Source: Bryobacterales bacterium
GTDB taxonomy: Bacteria; Acidobacteriota; Terriglobia; Bryobacterales; UBA6623
Assembly (NCBI GenBank): GCA_028819255.1
Contig: JAPPMB010000015.1
Span: 62,001 to 126,000, forward strand
Direction: 5' to 3'
Length of the DNA stretch: 64,000 nucleotides
In this document: in pieces, positions 1 through 8,993 of the stretch
Numbering within the stretch: position 1 is the first letter of the stretch
Layout of the letters: each line of letters begins with the position of its first letter
Position numbers and translations under genes: made by a program
Notes under the pieces: model-generated
Seen by the model: the letters and a program-made list of their open reading frames with translations, nothing else
What the model was told of the DNA's origin: nothing
The model's database searches: none

Positions 1-1342
1 AAACACCTGGAGCCCCGCGATAGGGGCGCCATCCTGAAGGTACTCCATCGATCCCCTGGACTCCCGTAGGTGCCCGGGTGCCACCCGATAGAACGTGTGC
101 CTGTCCAAGGGCGGTGCGAAGTGCCCTTCGCAATACCGCGGCTTCGATGTGGCGTGGCAGCGGGACCGGAGCTGCTCAAGAGAAAGCTGCTTCCGAGCAC
201 GACGGAGACCGACCAGCGGCACGGGAATCCCAATCACTTTCCCCAGGGACCTCGGTAGCCAAGTGACCTCTCTGCGCGAAACCCTTGCAACAAGGGTGTT
301 CGCTGCCTCAAGTACCCGAGTGGCCGACAGCTCGATGGGCAGCCCCCTGGACCTACTTGGTTCCTTCGCTGACTCCGGCGCTACCGCCGCCGAGACGAAG
401 TCGGAAACTGGGTTCGTCGGACGCACGGCGTCCTTGGCCGTCGGCCCGTTCCGCGAGCCCGATTCGACAGGCTCAAGTCTCTCGCTCTCCGAGTCCCGCG
501 CCCTTCCAAGCAGGTTGAGCGACAGGTTCGTCTTTGCGCCCGCGAACTGACTGGATCGCGGATTCCACCAACCGGTACCGGATCGACTTCCAGGAGCTTC
601 CCATTCGGATCGTCGAAGCGATCGAGAGGCCGGAACGATGGTCCTGAAGGAACAGCAGAAGCGGGCGCCCGCGATGGTCCGAAGCTCTGTCGCCGAGTCG
701 GCGGGACGGCGGGCCGAAGACGAGGGGGCGCGAAAGCACAATCCGGGGTCGAGACCAAGGGCGTTCCCCTCAAGGCGTAGGAGCATGCCGAAGTACAAGC
801 GGTCCGTCTTCGATATCTGCGGCAAGCACGCCCGCTGCGCCGAATGGGCCGAGTTTGTACCCGGCATGCAGAACAAGGTGATGAGCTTCGAGGTCGTTGA
901 CGAGGACGAGTGGCGGGCAAGGCTGAATGGGATGTTGTTCCCGGGGCCGGCGTGAAGAGCCCCGGAGAGTGAAGGCCACTCGGACCGCTCCCCCGAAACA
1001 TGATCGGACGGAGTCATGTCCGAGTACGCGGTCGTCCATCTGTTGCTAGACCGGCAGCCGATGCCTGGCGACCATGTCCGGGTACCGATGCCGGTCTACG
1101 AGCGCCCATCCGGCATGGAAGGTGGGGGACAGGCTGCGGCGCCAAAGTCCACCTCACGGGAGTTGCTCTGGGGGGCGCCAACATCCCGTCCAAGTCTAGG
1201 TCTTCACCGATGCTAAACCGTTCCGCAGCGTCAAGGATTCGTTGGCAGGACTGTGAACCGGGGCTCGTGCTGCTTTCCAAACGCAACTCTCGCATAATGG
1301 ATTCATGACTTCCCGGGTCTCGCCGGGCTCCGCGCGGCGCGT
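1..1342. other. Unassigned region upstream of metH
   Basis: No convincing gene is visible in this 1.3 kb. Many short overlapping ORFs occur in all frames, as expected of high-GC non-coding or decayed DNA. The only two stretches that look protein-like are a short plus-strand frame ending near 637 (around ADSTNRYRIDFQ) and one from about 785 to 955 (starting MPKYKRSVFD); neither is recognised. A CATAAT hexamer near 1293-1298 could be a -10 element for metH, but no good -35 accompanies it. No riboswitch structure is recognised in front of metH. Confidence 0.5.
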
Positions 1343-4300
1343 ATGCAGGCACGGTTGGATCGCATTCGCCTCTTGAACGAGGCGCTCTCGGAACGCATTC
1401 TCGTGCTGGACGGCGCGATGGGCACCCAGCTGCAGGACGCGCGACTGACTGCCGAGGATTTTGGCGGAGCCGCGCTGGAGGGCTGCAACGAGAACCTGGT
1501 GCTCACCCGGCCCGACGTCGTGAGCGCAATCCATGCCCGTTACTGCGAGGCAGGCGCTGACATCATCGAGACCAACACGTTCGGCGCGATGGACATCGTG
1601 CTGGCCGAATACGGGCTGGAGGATCAGGTCGCAAGGATCAATCTTGAGGCGGGACGGCTCGCGCGGGAGGCGGCCGACGCACACTCGAGACCGGGACGCC
1701 CTGTATTCGTCGCTGGTGCGATGGGGCCGTCCACGAAGTCGATCAGCGTCACCGGCGGCATCACCTTCGAACAGCTGATCTCCACCTACCGGGAGCAGAC
1801 CCTCGCGCTGGCGGAGCATTCGGACCTGCTGCTGCTCGAGACGTGCCAGGACACGCGCAACGTCAAGGCCGCCCTGATCGGCGTGGGACACGCGCTGCGG
1901 GAGTTCGGTCTCCGGCTGCCGGTCGTCGTCTCCGGCACCATCGAGCCCATGGGGACCATGCTCGCCGGCCAGAACGCTGAGGCCTTGGCCGTGTCGCTTG
2001 AGCATGTCGAGGCGCTGGGAATCGGGCTCAATTGCGCGACCGGCCCCGAATACATGACCGACCATCTGCGGACAATCCACGAGACGTCTGCGGCGCTCGT
2101 GTCGTGCTATCCCAACGCGGGACTCCCCGACGAGGACGGCAACTACGGCGAGACTCCGGACTCCCTCGCCGCGATCCTGGAAAGATTCGCTCGCAACGGT
2201 TGGCTGAACATCGTCGGCGGATGTTGCGGAACGACGCCGGATCATATCCGCGCCATCGCCCAGATGGCCGACTCCTACAGCCCCCGCCGGCACGTGCCTG
2301 CCCGACGCACGAGATTCAGCGGCATCGACGTCGTTGAAGCGGCCGAGGACAACCGCCCGCTCCTGGTGGGCGAGCGGACGAATGTCGTCGGCTCCCGTCG
2401 CTTCAAGCGCCTGATCGCGACGGAAAAGCATGAACAGGCTTCGGAGATCGGGCGGGCCCAGATGAAGGGGGGCGCCCAGATCCTGGACGTCAATCTTGAG
2501 AATCCCGACCGCGACGAGGTCTCGGACATCGACGCCTTCTACCCGCTGCTGATCCGCAAGGTGAAGGCGCCGATCATGATCGACTCCACCGATCCGGTCG
2601 CGGTGGAACGAGCCTTGACCTACAGCCAGGGGAAGGCGATCGTCAACTCGATCAACTTCGAGGACGGCGAGGAGAAGTTCGAGCGCGTGGCGCCGTTGCT
2701 GTGGCGCTACGGCGCGGCCGTGATCGTGGGCGCGATCGACGAGGATCCCGAGCAGGCGCAGGCCATCACAAGGGAGCGCAAGCTCGCGATCTCCCAGCGG
2801 GCGCTCGCCCTGTTGACGGGCAAGTGGCGCTATCCCGAGGAAAACATCATCTTCGACCCGCTGGTTTTCCCGTGCGGCACGGGTGACGCCAACTATGTCG
2901 GCAGCGCCGTGGAGACCATCGAATCTCTGCGACTCATCAAGGACCGCATGCCCCGAGTCAAGACGCTGCTTGGCGTCAGCAACGTCAGTTTCGGTCTGCC
3001 GCCGGCGGCCCGGGAGGTTGTGAACGCCGTCTTTCTGCACCATGCGACGAAAGCGGGACTGGATCTGGCGATTGTCAACACCCAGAATCTGCGGCGGTAC
3101 GCGGCCCTGTCGGCAGAAGAAAGGGACCTGGCCGAGGGTCTGCTCTACAACTACCCGATCGACGGCCTTGAAGCGCCCAGGGACCACAGGGCGCAGACCG
3201 CGGAGCAGCGTGTTGCGCTCAACAAGCGGCACATCGCTCGGGTCACGAAACACTTTCGGGGCGTGGTCCGCAGGCGCCGCTCCGATGCAGCCGATCTGCC
3301 GATCGACGAGCGCTTGGCGAACTGCATCGTCGAAGGGACCAAGGAAGGCCTGTTCGCCGATCTGGATCGAAAGCTGGCGGAGGGCGTACCTCCCTTGGAC
3401 ATCGTCAACGGCCCGCTGATGGCCGGCATGAAGGAGGTCGGCCGGCTGTTCAACGACAACGAGCTCATCGTGGCGGAAGTGCTGCAGTCGGCCGAGTCGA
3501 TGAAGGCGGCGGTCGACCACCTCGAGCCTCACATGGACAGGTTGGAGGACTCGAACAAGGGCAAGGTGATTCTTGCGACCGTCAAGGGCGACGTGCATGA
3601 CATCGGCAAGAACCTGGTCGACATCATCTTCACCAACAACGGCTACGAGGTGCTCAACCTCGGCATCAAGGTTCCGCCGGAGGAGTTGATCCGGGCGAGC
3701 CGCGAGAACACACCCGACGTGCTCGGTCTTTCCGGGCTCCTTGTCAAGAGCGCGCAGCAGATGGTGGTGACTGCGCAGGACCTAAGGGCTGCGGGTGTGG
3801 GTGTGCCCCTGCTGGTCGGAGGCGCCGCCCTGAGTGCGAACTTCACCCGCAAGAGGATCGCCCCGTCGTACGGCAAGCTGACCTGCTACGCCAAGGACGC
3901 CATGACCGGGCTCTCGCTCCTCGAACGCATCATGGATCCGTCGAGGCGGCCGGACCTCGACAAGGAGCACGCTCCGCTCTCGACGCGCCAGGCAACCAGC
4001 GACGGAGTCGGCCCTAGTGGCCCGGCGAAGAGAAGCTCGAGGGCCCGCATCGACGTTGCCCCGCTGCAGTGCCCCTATTTCGACCGCGTACTTGCCGATG
4101 TGCCGCAGCTGCGAGACCTCTGGCGCTACATCAACCCGGCGATGCTGTACTCGCGCCACCTTGGATTCCGGGGCAACTTCAGAAGGGCGCTGGCGGAGCA
4201 GGACAGCAAGGCGCTTGCCCTCAAGACGGCCATGCAGGACATCATGGCGGAAGCAGAAACCTACCTCAAGGTTCGTGCGGTTTGGAGATTTCTCGAAGCC

Positions 4301-4849
4301 GAGAGCGGAGGGAACTCAATCAGGCTGTATGAACCCTCCGCAGGCATGATTCTGCATGAGTACACGTTCCCGCGCCAACCGCGACCCGACGGCCTGAGCC
4401 TTGCTGACTACGTCCTGCCCCCCGGGGCTCACAGGGACTCGGTCGCGCTGATGTGCGTCACAGCGGGCGAGGGGATCCGGGATCGAGCCGAGACCTACAA
4501 GGCGAAGGGGGAGTACTTGAAGTCTCACGCCGTCCAGGCCCTGGCCATCGAGACGGCGGAAGCCTGCGCAGAGTGGCTTCACCGGCGCATTCGGGAAGAC
4601 TGGGGCTTTCCCGATCCCGAAGAGATGGCGATGGCGGATCGGCTGCGGTCCAGGTACAGGGGCCTGCGGTACAGCTTCGGGTACGCGGCGTGCCCTGACC
4701 TCGACGACCAGAGAGCGCTCTTCGAGCTGCTGCGCCCGGAAGACATCGGCGTGACCTTGACGGAAGGCTCGATGATGGATCCCGAGGCAAGCGTCAGCGC
4801 TGTGGCGTTCCACCATCCGGACTGCATCTACTTCGATGCGACCGTGTGA
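1343..4849 (+). CDS. metH: Cobalamin-dependent methionine synthase
   Basis: This enzyme transfers a methyl group from 5-methyltetrahydrofolate to homocysteine through cobalamin, in the cytoplasm. The 1168-residue product is close to the usual length (E. coli is about 1230) and has all modules in order: the homocysteine domain (about 1-330) with the zinc-site Cys in LNCATGP and the pair in GGCCGTT near residue 295; the pterin-binding domain opening with LLVGERTNVVGS near 340; the B12 domain with the cobalt-ligand motif DVHDIGK near 750; and the AdoMet reactivation domain with GYAACPDLDDQ near 1112. The start at 1343 directly precedes the conserved ILVLDGAMGTQLQ. It is monocistronic and convergent with the sialidase-like gene. 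A long antisense ORF over it is a codon-bias shadow. Confidence 0.97.
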   Translation: MQARLDRIRLLNEALSERILVLDGAMGTQLQDARLTAEDFGGAALEGCNENLVLTRPDVVSAIHARYCEAGADIIETNTFGAMDIVLAEYGLEDQVARINLEAGRLAREAADAHSRPGRPVFVAGAMGPSTKSISVTGGITFEQLISTYREQTLALAEHSDLLLLETCQDTRNVKAALIGVGHALREFGLRLPVVVSGTIEPMGTMLAGQNAEALAVSLEHVEALGIGLNCATGPEYMTDHLRTIHETSAALVSCYPNAGLPDEDGNYGETPDSLAAILERFARNGWLNIVGGCCGTTPDHIRAIAQMADSYSPRRHVPARRTRFSGIDVVEAAEDNRPLLVGERTNVVGSRRFKRLIATEKHEQASEIGRAQMKGGAQILDVNLENPDRDEVSDIDAFYPLLIRKVKAPIMIDSTDPVAVERALTYSQGKAIVNSINFEDGEEKFERVAPLLWRYGAAVIVGAIDEDPEQAQAITRERKLAISQRALALLTGKWRYPEENIIFDPLVFPCGTGDANYVGSAVETIESLRLIKDRMPRVKTLLGVSNVSFGLPPAAREVVNAVFLHHATKAGLDLAIVNTQNLRRYAALSAEERDLAEGLLYNYPIDGLEAPRDHRAQTAEQRVALNKRHIARVTKHFRGVVRRRRSDAADLPIDERLANCIVEGTKEGLFADLDRKLAEGVPPLDIVNGPLMAGMKEVGRLFNDNELIVAEVLQSAESMKAAVDHLEPHMDRLEDSNKGKVILATVKGDVHDIGKNLVDIIFTNNGYEVLNLGIKVPPEELIRASRENTPDVLGLSGLLVKSAQQMVVTAQDLRAAGVGVPLLVGGAALSANFTRKRIAPSYGKLTCYAKDAMTGLSLLERIMDPSRRPDLDKEHAPLSTRQATSDGVGPSGPAKRSSRARIDVAPLQCPYFDRVLADVPQLRDLWRYINPAMLYSRHLGFRGNFRRALAEQDSKALALKTAMQDIMAEAETYLKVRAVWRFLEAESGGNSIRLYEPSAGMILHEYTFPRQPRPDGLSLADYVLPPGAHRDSVALMCVTAGEGIRDRAETYKAKGEYLKSHAVQALAIETAEACAEWLHRRIREDWGFPDPEEMAMADRLRSRYRGLRYSFGYAACPDLDDQRALFELLRPEDIGVTLTEGSMMDPEASVSAVAFHHPDCIYFDATV

Positions 4850-4903
4850 CGACCGTGTTGGCGGGAAGTCGCGGCCGACGGGGGCGAAGTCCCAGAAATG
4901 GGG

Positions 4904-6076
4904 CTACGCGGGAGGCGGACTCCAGATCGTCGCACCGATGTATCGCTCCGGGCCGGACGCTTCGTCGGTGAAGTAGTAGACGGCCACGACCTTTCCGTCG
5001 GGACGCTGGACGGCGCGGACGTAGCCGATGTCTCGGCTTGCTCCATCGTCTCGCAGCGTGATGTGGTCGCCCCAGGTCCTGCCGCCGTCGCTACTGAGCG
5101 TGGCGCGGATGCTGAAGGGCTCCGCCCGATAGCCGTAGATCAGGCAGATCCTCCCGTCTTCGAGCTGGATCATTGCCGGGGGATTGCCGACGCCGGTGTC
5201 CGGCACCGCCTCGTTCAGGTATGTCCAGGTGGCGCCGTTGTCCGTCGAGAGGTAGGTTCCGATCCAGCGCCTGACCTCGTCCCGCATGCGGACCGTCACC
5301 AGAATGTCCGTCTCGGAAAGGCGTACCGAGGCGGGCATGATGGAGAACTCCTCCGGTTCCGGACCGATCCAGGACAGGAATTCCCATGTCTTTCCGGCGT
5401 CGGTAGTTCGCACGCAGAGGGGCCGGCCCTCGCGCTCGTTGGTCTTGGCCGCGGTGATGAACAGCGTGCAGGTATCCTTGCCGTCCACGATGTAGTCGGT
5501 CCGAGGCGCGATGCCGGGCGAATCGAAGTTCGGCAGGCGGAACGGGCCGTCCCAGGTCTTCCCCCGGTCGTACGAGTAGAAGACCCTGCCGGTTCCGGCA
5601 TGAATGCTGTTGGTGCGGACGGTCAGGGCCAGATCGGGATGGGTGAAGTCGATGCCGCCTTCGCTCTCTCGCATCGGCGGGATCGTCACGCCGGGCCGGG
5701 TGACGCCGTGCAGGTATCCGCCCTCGGTGATCAGGTACCCGCTCTCGCCGGGATCCTCAAGCGCCCAGGTCTCGCCGCCGTCCAGGCTCCTGGCCAGCAT
5801 TGGGATCTCCGGCTTCTCACGGTCGATGTGGTGGCTGAGGCCCTGGTCCTTGTACCAGCCCTTTCCAAAGCCAACTAGGATCTCATCGCCCCAGCTCCAG
5901 ATCCCGTGATTGGCGGGCCACCCACCGAACATCCCCTCTTCGAAGTAGACCTTCACATGGCGGGGTTCGCCGCCTGCGGCCTGTGTTCCGACTGGTGATT
6001 CCGGACCGCCGGGCGAGGAGCACCCGACCAGGCATGCGACCAGCGCACAAACAACGATGTTCTTCCGTGAACTCAT
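4904..6076 (-). CDS. Sialidase-like (BNR/Asp-box) lipoprotein
   Basis: This is a 390-residue exported protein with a short hydrophobic signal and a lipobox ending LVGC, giving lipidation at Cys19. The mature part carries five Asp-boxes (S/T-x-D-x-G-x-T-W), for example SLDGGETW, SYDRGKTW, TTDAGKTW, STDNGATW and SSDGGRTW, which mark a six-bladed sialidase-type propeller. Such proteins include exo-alpha-sialidases, but many Asp-box propellers are not sialidases, and the arginine triad of true sialidases cannot be confirmed by eye. It probably acts on glycans or binds polymer at the cell surface or periplasm. A TATGAT hexamer lies about 60 bp upstream of the start (6138-6143). It ends 54 bp from the end of metH, convergent. 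Confidence 0.85.
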   Translation of the reverse strand: MSSRKNIVVCALVACLVGCSSPGGPESPVGTQAAGGEPRHVKVYFEEGMFGGWPANHGIWSWGDEILVGFGKGWYKDQGLSHHIDREKPEIPMLARSLDGGETWALEDPGESGYLITEGGYLHGVTRPGVTIPPMRESEGGIDFTHPDLALTVRTNSIHAGTGRVFYSYDRGKTWDGPFRLPNFDSPGIAPRTDYIVDGKDTCTLFITAAKTNEREGRPLCVRTTDAGKTWEFLSWIGPEPEEFSIMPASVRLSETDILVTVRMRDEVRRWIGTYLSTDNGATWTYLNEAVPDTGVGNPPAMIQLEDGRICLIYGYRAEPFSIRATLSSDGGRTWGDHITLRDDGASRDIGYVRAVQRPDGKVVAVYYFTDEASGPERYIGATIWSPPPA

Positions 6077-6404
6077 TCAGTTTCCTGTCTTTCCTTAGGC
6101 CGGAGCCCTCATGGATCCGTGACTACTGACTACAGGAATCATATCTCACGGCGGGAGCGCCCGGTGGTAACGGAGGCGCGGTCGTGTGCCCGGCACCCGC
6201 CTCGCCCATCGCGGTCAAGCTCGTCTTCGAGACTCTGAGTGTGCGTGGCCGAGGATGGCCGCCCCGGAACGTGGTCCGTGCGAACCGCACGCATTAGTCC
6301 GGCTGGGACGCGCATGTTCCTCGCGCCGATCCACGGCGAGGGGACGGAAGTGTGAGCCGGAATCGACAACCCCGGAGGATTGTCGTGCAGCCTGCAATTT
6401 GCTC
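6077..6404. other. Gene-free stretch beside the hipA remnant
   Basis: About 330 bp between the start of the sialidase-like gene and the 3' end of the hipA remnant. It may hold the promoter of the sialidase-like gene (TATGAT reading leftward at 6143-6138). No ORF here is protein-like. Confidence 0.5.
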
Positions 6405-6850
6405 TCATGCCGATTCGGTCTGCCGATGTGCACGTGCCTTGATCCTGCGGGCGACACGGGTCTCCTCATGGTCGAAGGCGGGCTGGTACAGCTTGACCTC
6501 CTCGGAGCTCATGCCTGCCGCGCGGCATAGTGGCCGCCATTGCTCGTCGATGATTGAGGTCATTAGCGAGAGCTCATTTGCCGCTGCGTCCCGTGCCATT
6601 CCGAAGAAGGGACTCGCCTCAACGGCGGTCTCGAGGGAGGCCGTGTTGCCGCTGAGCTCGCTGATGCCCGTCTCCAGTTGCCGCCGCCGAAACGGCTGCG
6701 GATTGATGTCGAAGGCCGGGGCGAGAACCCATCGGCCCTCGCCGACATGGAGAAGTCCGTGGTTCTTCAGGTGGTCATCCGTATTCGAGACCAGATGGGC
6801 CCGGGACTGTGGCCGTCTCGTTGGAGGAGTCTCTGAGAAGGCTCCACCAA
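6405..6850 (-). pseudogene. hipA-like toxin kinase, C-terminal remnant
   Basis: Reading the minus strand without demanding a start codon gives one continuous frame containing VSNTDDHLKNHGLLHVG, then RWVLAPAFDINPQP, then about 100 further residues to a stop at 6405. This matches the catalytic and metal-binding core (NTDDH ... DxNP-like) and C-terminal helices of HipA serine/threonine kinases, the toxins of HipBA systems that phosphorylate glutamyl-tRNA synthetase. A full HipA is about 430 residues; only the last third or so is recognisable, the frame upstream of NTDDH does not look HipA-like, and no hipB is nearby. I read it as a decayed toxin gene. The ORF track shows only its terminal 64 codons. 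Confidence 0.75.
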
Positions 6851-6970
6851 GGCGAGAGTCCGCAAGGATTGCTAGCCGGTCGAGCCCGATTTCAATCCGA
6901 GCGAGAACGAGGGCGATAAGCGGCAGGTCCTCCCAGTGGCCCGAGCGGCCGTCCCGCGTGACGGTTCCAA

Positions 6971-6999
6971 CCGAGGCGGCGGCCCGCCCGCCGCCTCGG
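6971..6999 (-). terminator. Strong perfect hairpin, possible terminator
   Basis: A 12-bp perfect stem, CCGAGGCGGCGG pairing with CCGCCGCCTCGG, encloses a 5-nt loop. On the minus strand it lies about 10 bp after a stop codon (TGA at 7012-7010) that closes an unassigned open frame, and just before the hipA remnant. There is no U-tract, so it is not a classical Rho-independent terminator. It could also be a palindromic recombination scar. Confidence 0.4.
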
Positions 7000-7009
7000 G
7001 CGCAAAACG

Positions 7010-7632
7010 TCAGGCCAGCTGGAGCATAGCCTCGAGCACCAGCTCGCCACTCGTGCCAATGCGTGTCAGCGGGTCCGGCTCATAGATGCCGCTGTGGTCG
7101 GCGGTGCCTTCCTTTGCAGTTCGGTCGTGAGTAGACCCAGGATTTCGAACATCGATATCACTTGTAACGATTTCGGGGCAGTCTTGCCTGGAGCCGTAGT
7201 GGGCCGGACACTGCTGAGCAGACGGCGGATCAGTGGGCGGACGGAGCGTTGGGACGCTCTACACGGTGACACCGGGATTCGCCGCTCCAGAGGGGTGCCA
7301 GTCGTGTTCCGCCAACCGAAGCAAGGATGGAAGTCCTTGCCAATGCACGGGTCTTTCGGGGGCGTCCATCGACAGGCTGGTTCACCATGTGCGGAAGTAA
7401 GGTCCGCCCATGTTGGTCGGTGATCGGATCCTCGCCCTTTCTCTCCGGGAGCGAGACTAGCCACCAGCTGCGAGGCTGACACGGCAATTCCAATTGTCGC
7501 TAGAAATATGGCGGGAGTCACGAGTTTCCTCGCGGTGGCGAACAGTGCTGCGGAGTGCCCTTGCAATGGTGCTTTGAGGCTAGAGGCCGTCTCCAAGGGC
7601 GCAATGCTGCGCCCGAGGCATGCGGGACACGC
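7010..7632 (-). other. Decayed stretch with two unassigned minus-strand frames
   Basis: Two minus-strand frames are open here. One, stopping at 7010, reads about 83 codons back to a TAG near 7259 and ends with YEPDPLTRIGTSGELVLEAM; its last 40 codons have the GC-rich third positions of real genes here, but no start codon is convincing. The other, 7066-7596, begins with a hydrophobic stretch (PAIFLATIGIAVSASQ) and then becomes low quality. They overlap, so at most one is real. Neither is recognised. I treat the segment as gene remnants beside the broken hipA. Confidence 0.3.
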
Positions 7633-8145
7633 TCACTGGAGCTTGGGCATCGGACCGATGGCGGAAATGATGGAGTTGTCCAGGAGCCACCTGTCGATTG
7701 CCTTGTAAACCTCGATCACGTCCTGATAGGTATGGCCGTGGGCATACATCCACTCTTCAAAGGGCCGCTCGCCGAGGGCGATGCGCCGACACGCATCGTC
7801 AATGTCCTTGACCGACAAGCCGTGTGCATCTGGTGCGTCGCTGGTGGGGATGATCCCATCCTGGACGAGCGCCACAAGTTCGCTGCGGTGGTCACTCACG
7901 AGCTTGTCAACGTGGTCCCTGACCTCGGTCGCCAGGTCCTTCGGGAATCGACGCATTTCCATGCCGGAATCGATGTTGTGCCTTATGCGCGGGATTCCGC
8001 CAGCGACTAGCCAGCTTCTCAGGTCGTCGACTGAACTGCCGACCCGGCCGAAGCGGTCGTGTCGCAGCGTCCACAGGGCGTACCGGAACATCTCACTGAA
8101 GAACTGCTTCCAGTCATCTCGCTCGAGGTTCTCGATTAGTGCCAC
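7633..8145 (-). CDS. Hypothetical protein, 170 residues
   Basis: The frame starts at GTG (8145) and encodes a soluble-looking, mixed-charge, mostly helical protein without signal or membrane segment. Composition is protein-like throughout (for example FPKDLATEVRDHVDKLV and GERPFEEWMYAHGH), unlike the surrounding shadow ORFs, so I think it is a real gene. No family is recognised. It sits alone between decayed DNA and an 850-bp empty stretch, which fits accessory or island DNA. The start is uncertain because no clear ribosome site is seen. Confidence 0.55.
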   Translation of the reverse strand: MALIENLERDDWKQFFSEMFRYALWTLRHDRFGRVGSSVDDLRSWLVAGGIPRIRHNIDSGMEMRRFPKDLATEVRDHVDKLVSDHRSELVALVQDGIIPTSDAPDAHGLSVKDIDDACRRIALGERPFEEWMYAHGHTYQDVIEVYKAIDRWLLDNSIISAIGPMPKLQ

Positions 8146-8993
8146 GCGACTCTACTGCCCTCGACTAGTCTATCGGGGACGCGAGGCCGTCGGTCGAAAG
8201 AGCATCTTGCAGTGACGGACAAGACCGGGATGGTGCGGAGTTCGACCGCTACCCGAGACTCGCGGATCGCCGCAGATGCCCGTTCCCGAGCGGGCGATTG
8301 CACGGGTAAGGCATTGACTGCTGGGTGGTGGCCGCGACGTACCGAGTCTGTTCATTGAGAGGCTCGCGGAACTATCTGGCCGCCTTCGCAATTACCCATC
8401 CCGACTGGAATCCACGTTCCGCAGGCGATGGCAGGCACGGGACGCATGCGGACCCACTTGTTGCTGAGCACACAGAGGTAGCAGTCCCGGTTGCTGCGCA
8501 CCGGCCGAAAGCTGGCTTGGCTGTTCCCTTCCATTGAGGACCTGAGCGGTACTACGTGGGGGAACTCGTTGAGCGTGCAGCCGAGATCTGGCCGCTCATC
8601 ACCTGCCGACTGGCGGCGACGACGCTGTCGGGGCCGAGGCGGCCCGGCAGCCGGCGGAGATGTTTCTCACACAGGTCCAAATGCGGGTGCTCAGGCACTT
8701 TGCCACCGGCCGCGGCCAGCACGCGCTGGGCGTCGTTCGTCTGACAGTGCGGACCATGGCGATCCCCTGGCTGCTTCCTGTACCGCGAGAACGCACCAAT
8801 GCTTGGCTAACGGGGGATCCTGGAAGGCTGAACCCGATTGACCACGATGGCCGAGGCCTGTGAGCTCACGGACCGCTTCGAACCGCCTCAAGCGGCAAGC
8901 CCCGATCTCGACATATGGGCGAGGGCGGGGACCGTGCATGTGATTCCGTGCCGACCCAGTCCGGGCGGTCCGGGACACTGCTACAATCCGCCA
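8146..8993. other. Gene-free region before the Tricorn-like protease gene
   Basis: About 850 bp with only short overlapping frames and nothing recognisable. At the right end, TGC followed by TACAAT (8982-8987) forms an extended -10-like element only 6 bp before the ATG at 8994, suggesting a leaderless or nearly leaderless transcript for the protease gene. Confidence 0.45.

Noticed and set aside
36-550. 95..550 plus-strand ORF and neighbours
   Set aside because: Low-complexity, Arg/Ser/Pro-rich composition in every frame; no family and no ribosome site.
1260-1342. Possible SAM or cobalamin riboswitch before metH
   Set aside because: The leader is short and I could not find the conserved cores (for example a B12-box) or a plausible pseudoknot.
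1196-3598. 800-codon minus-strand ORF opposite metH
   Set aside because: It is the exact antisense shadow of a strongly conserved enzyme gene; GC-rich third positions keep the opposite frame open. Composition is atypical and no start or family fits.
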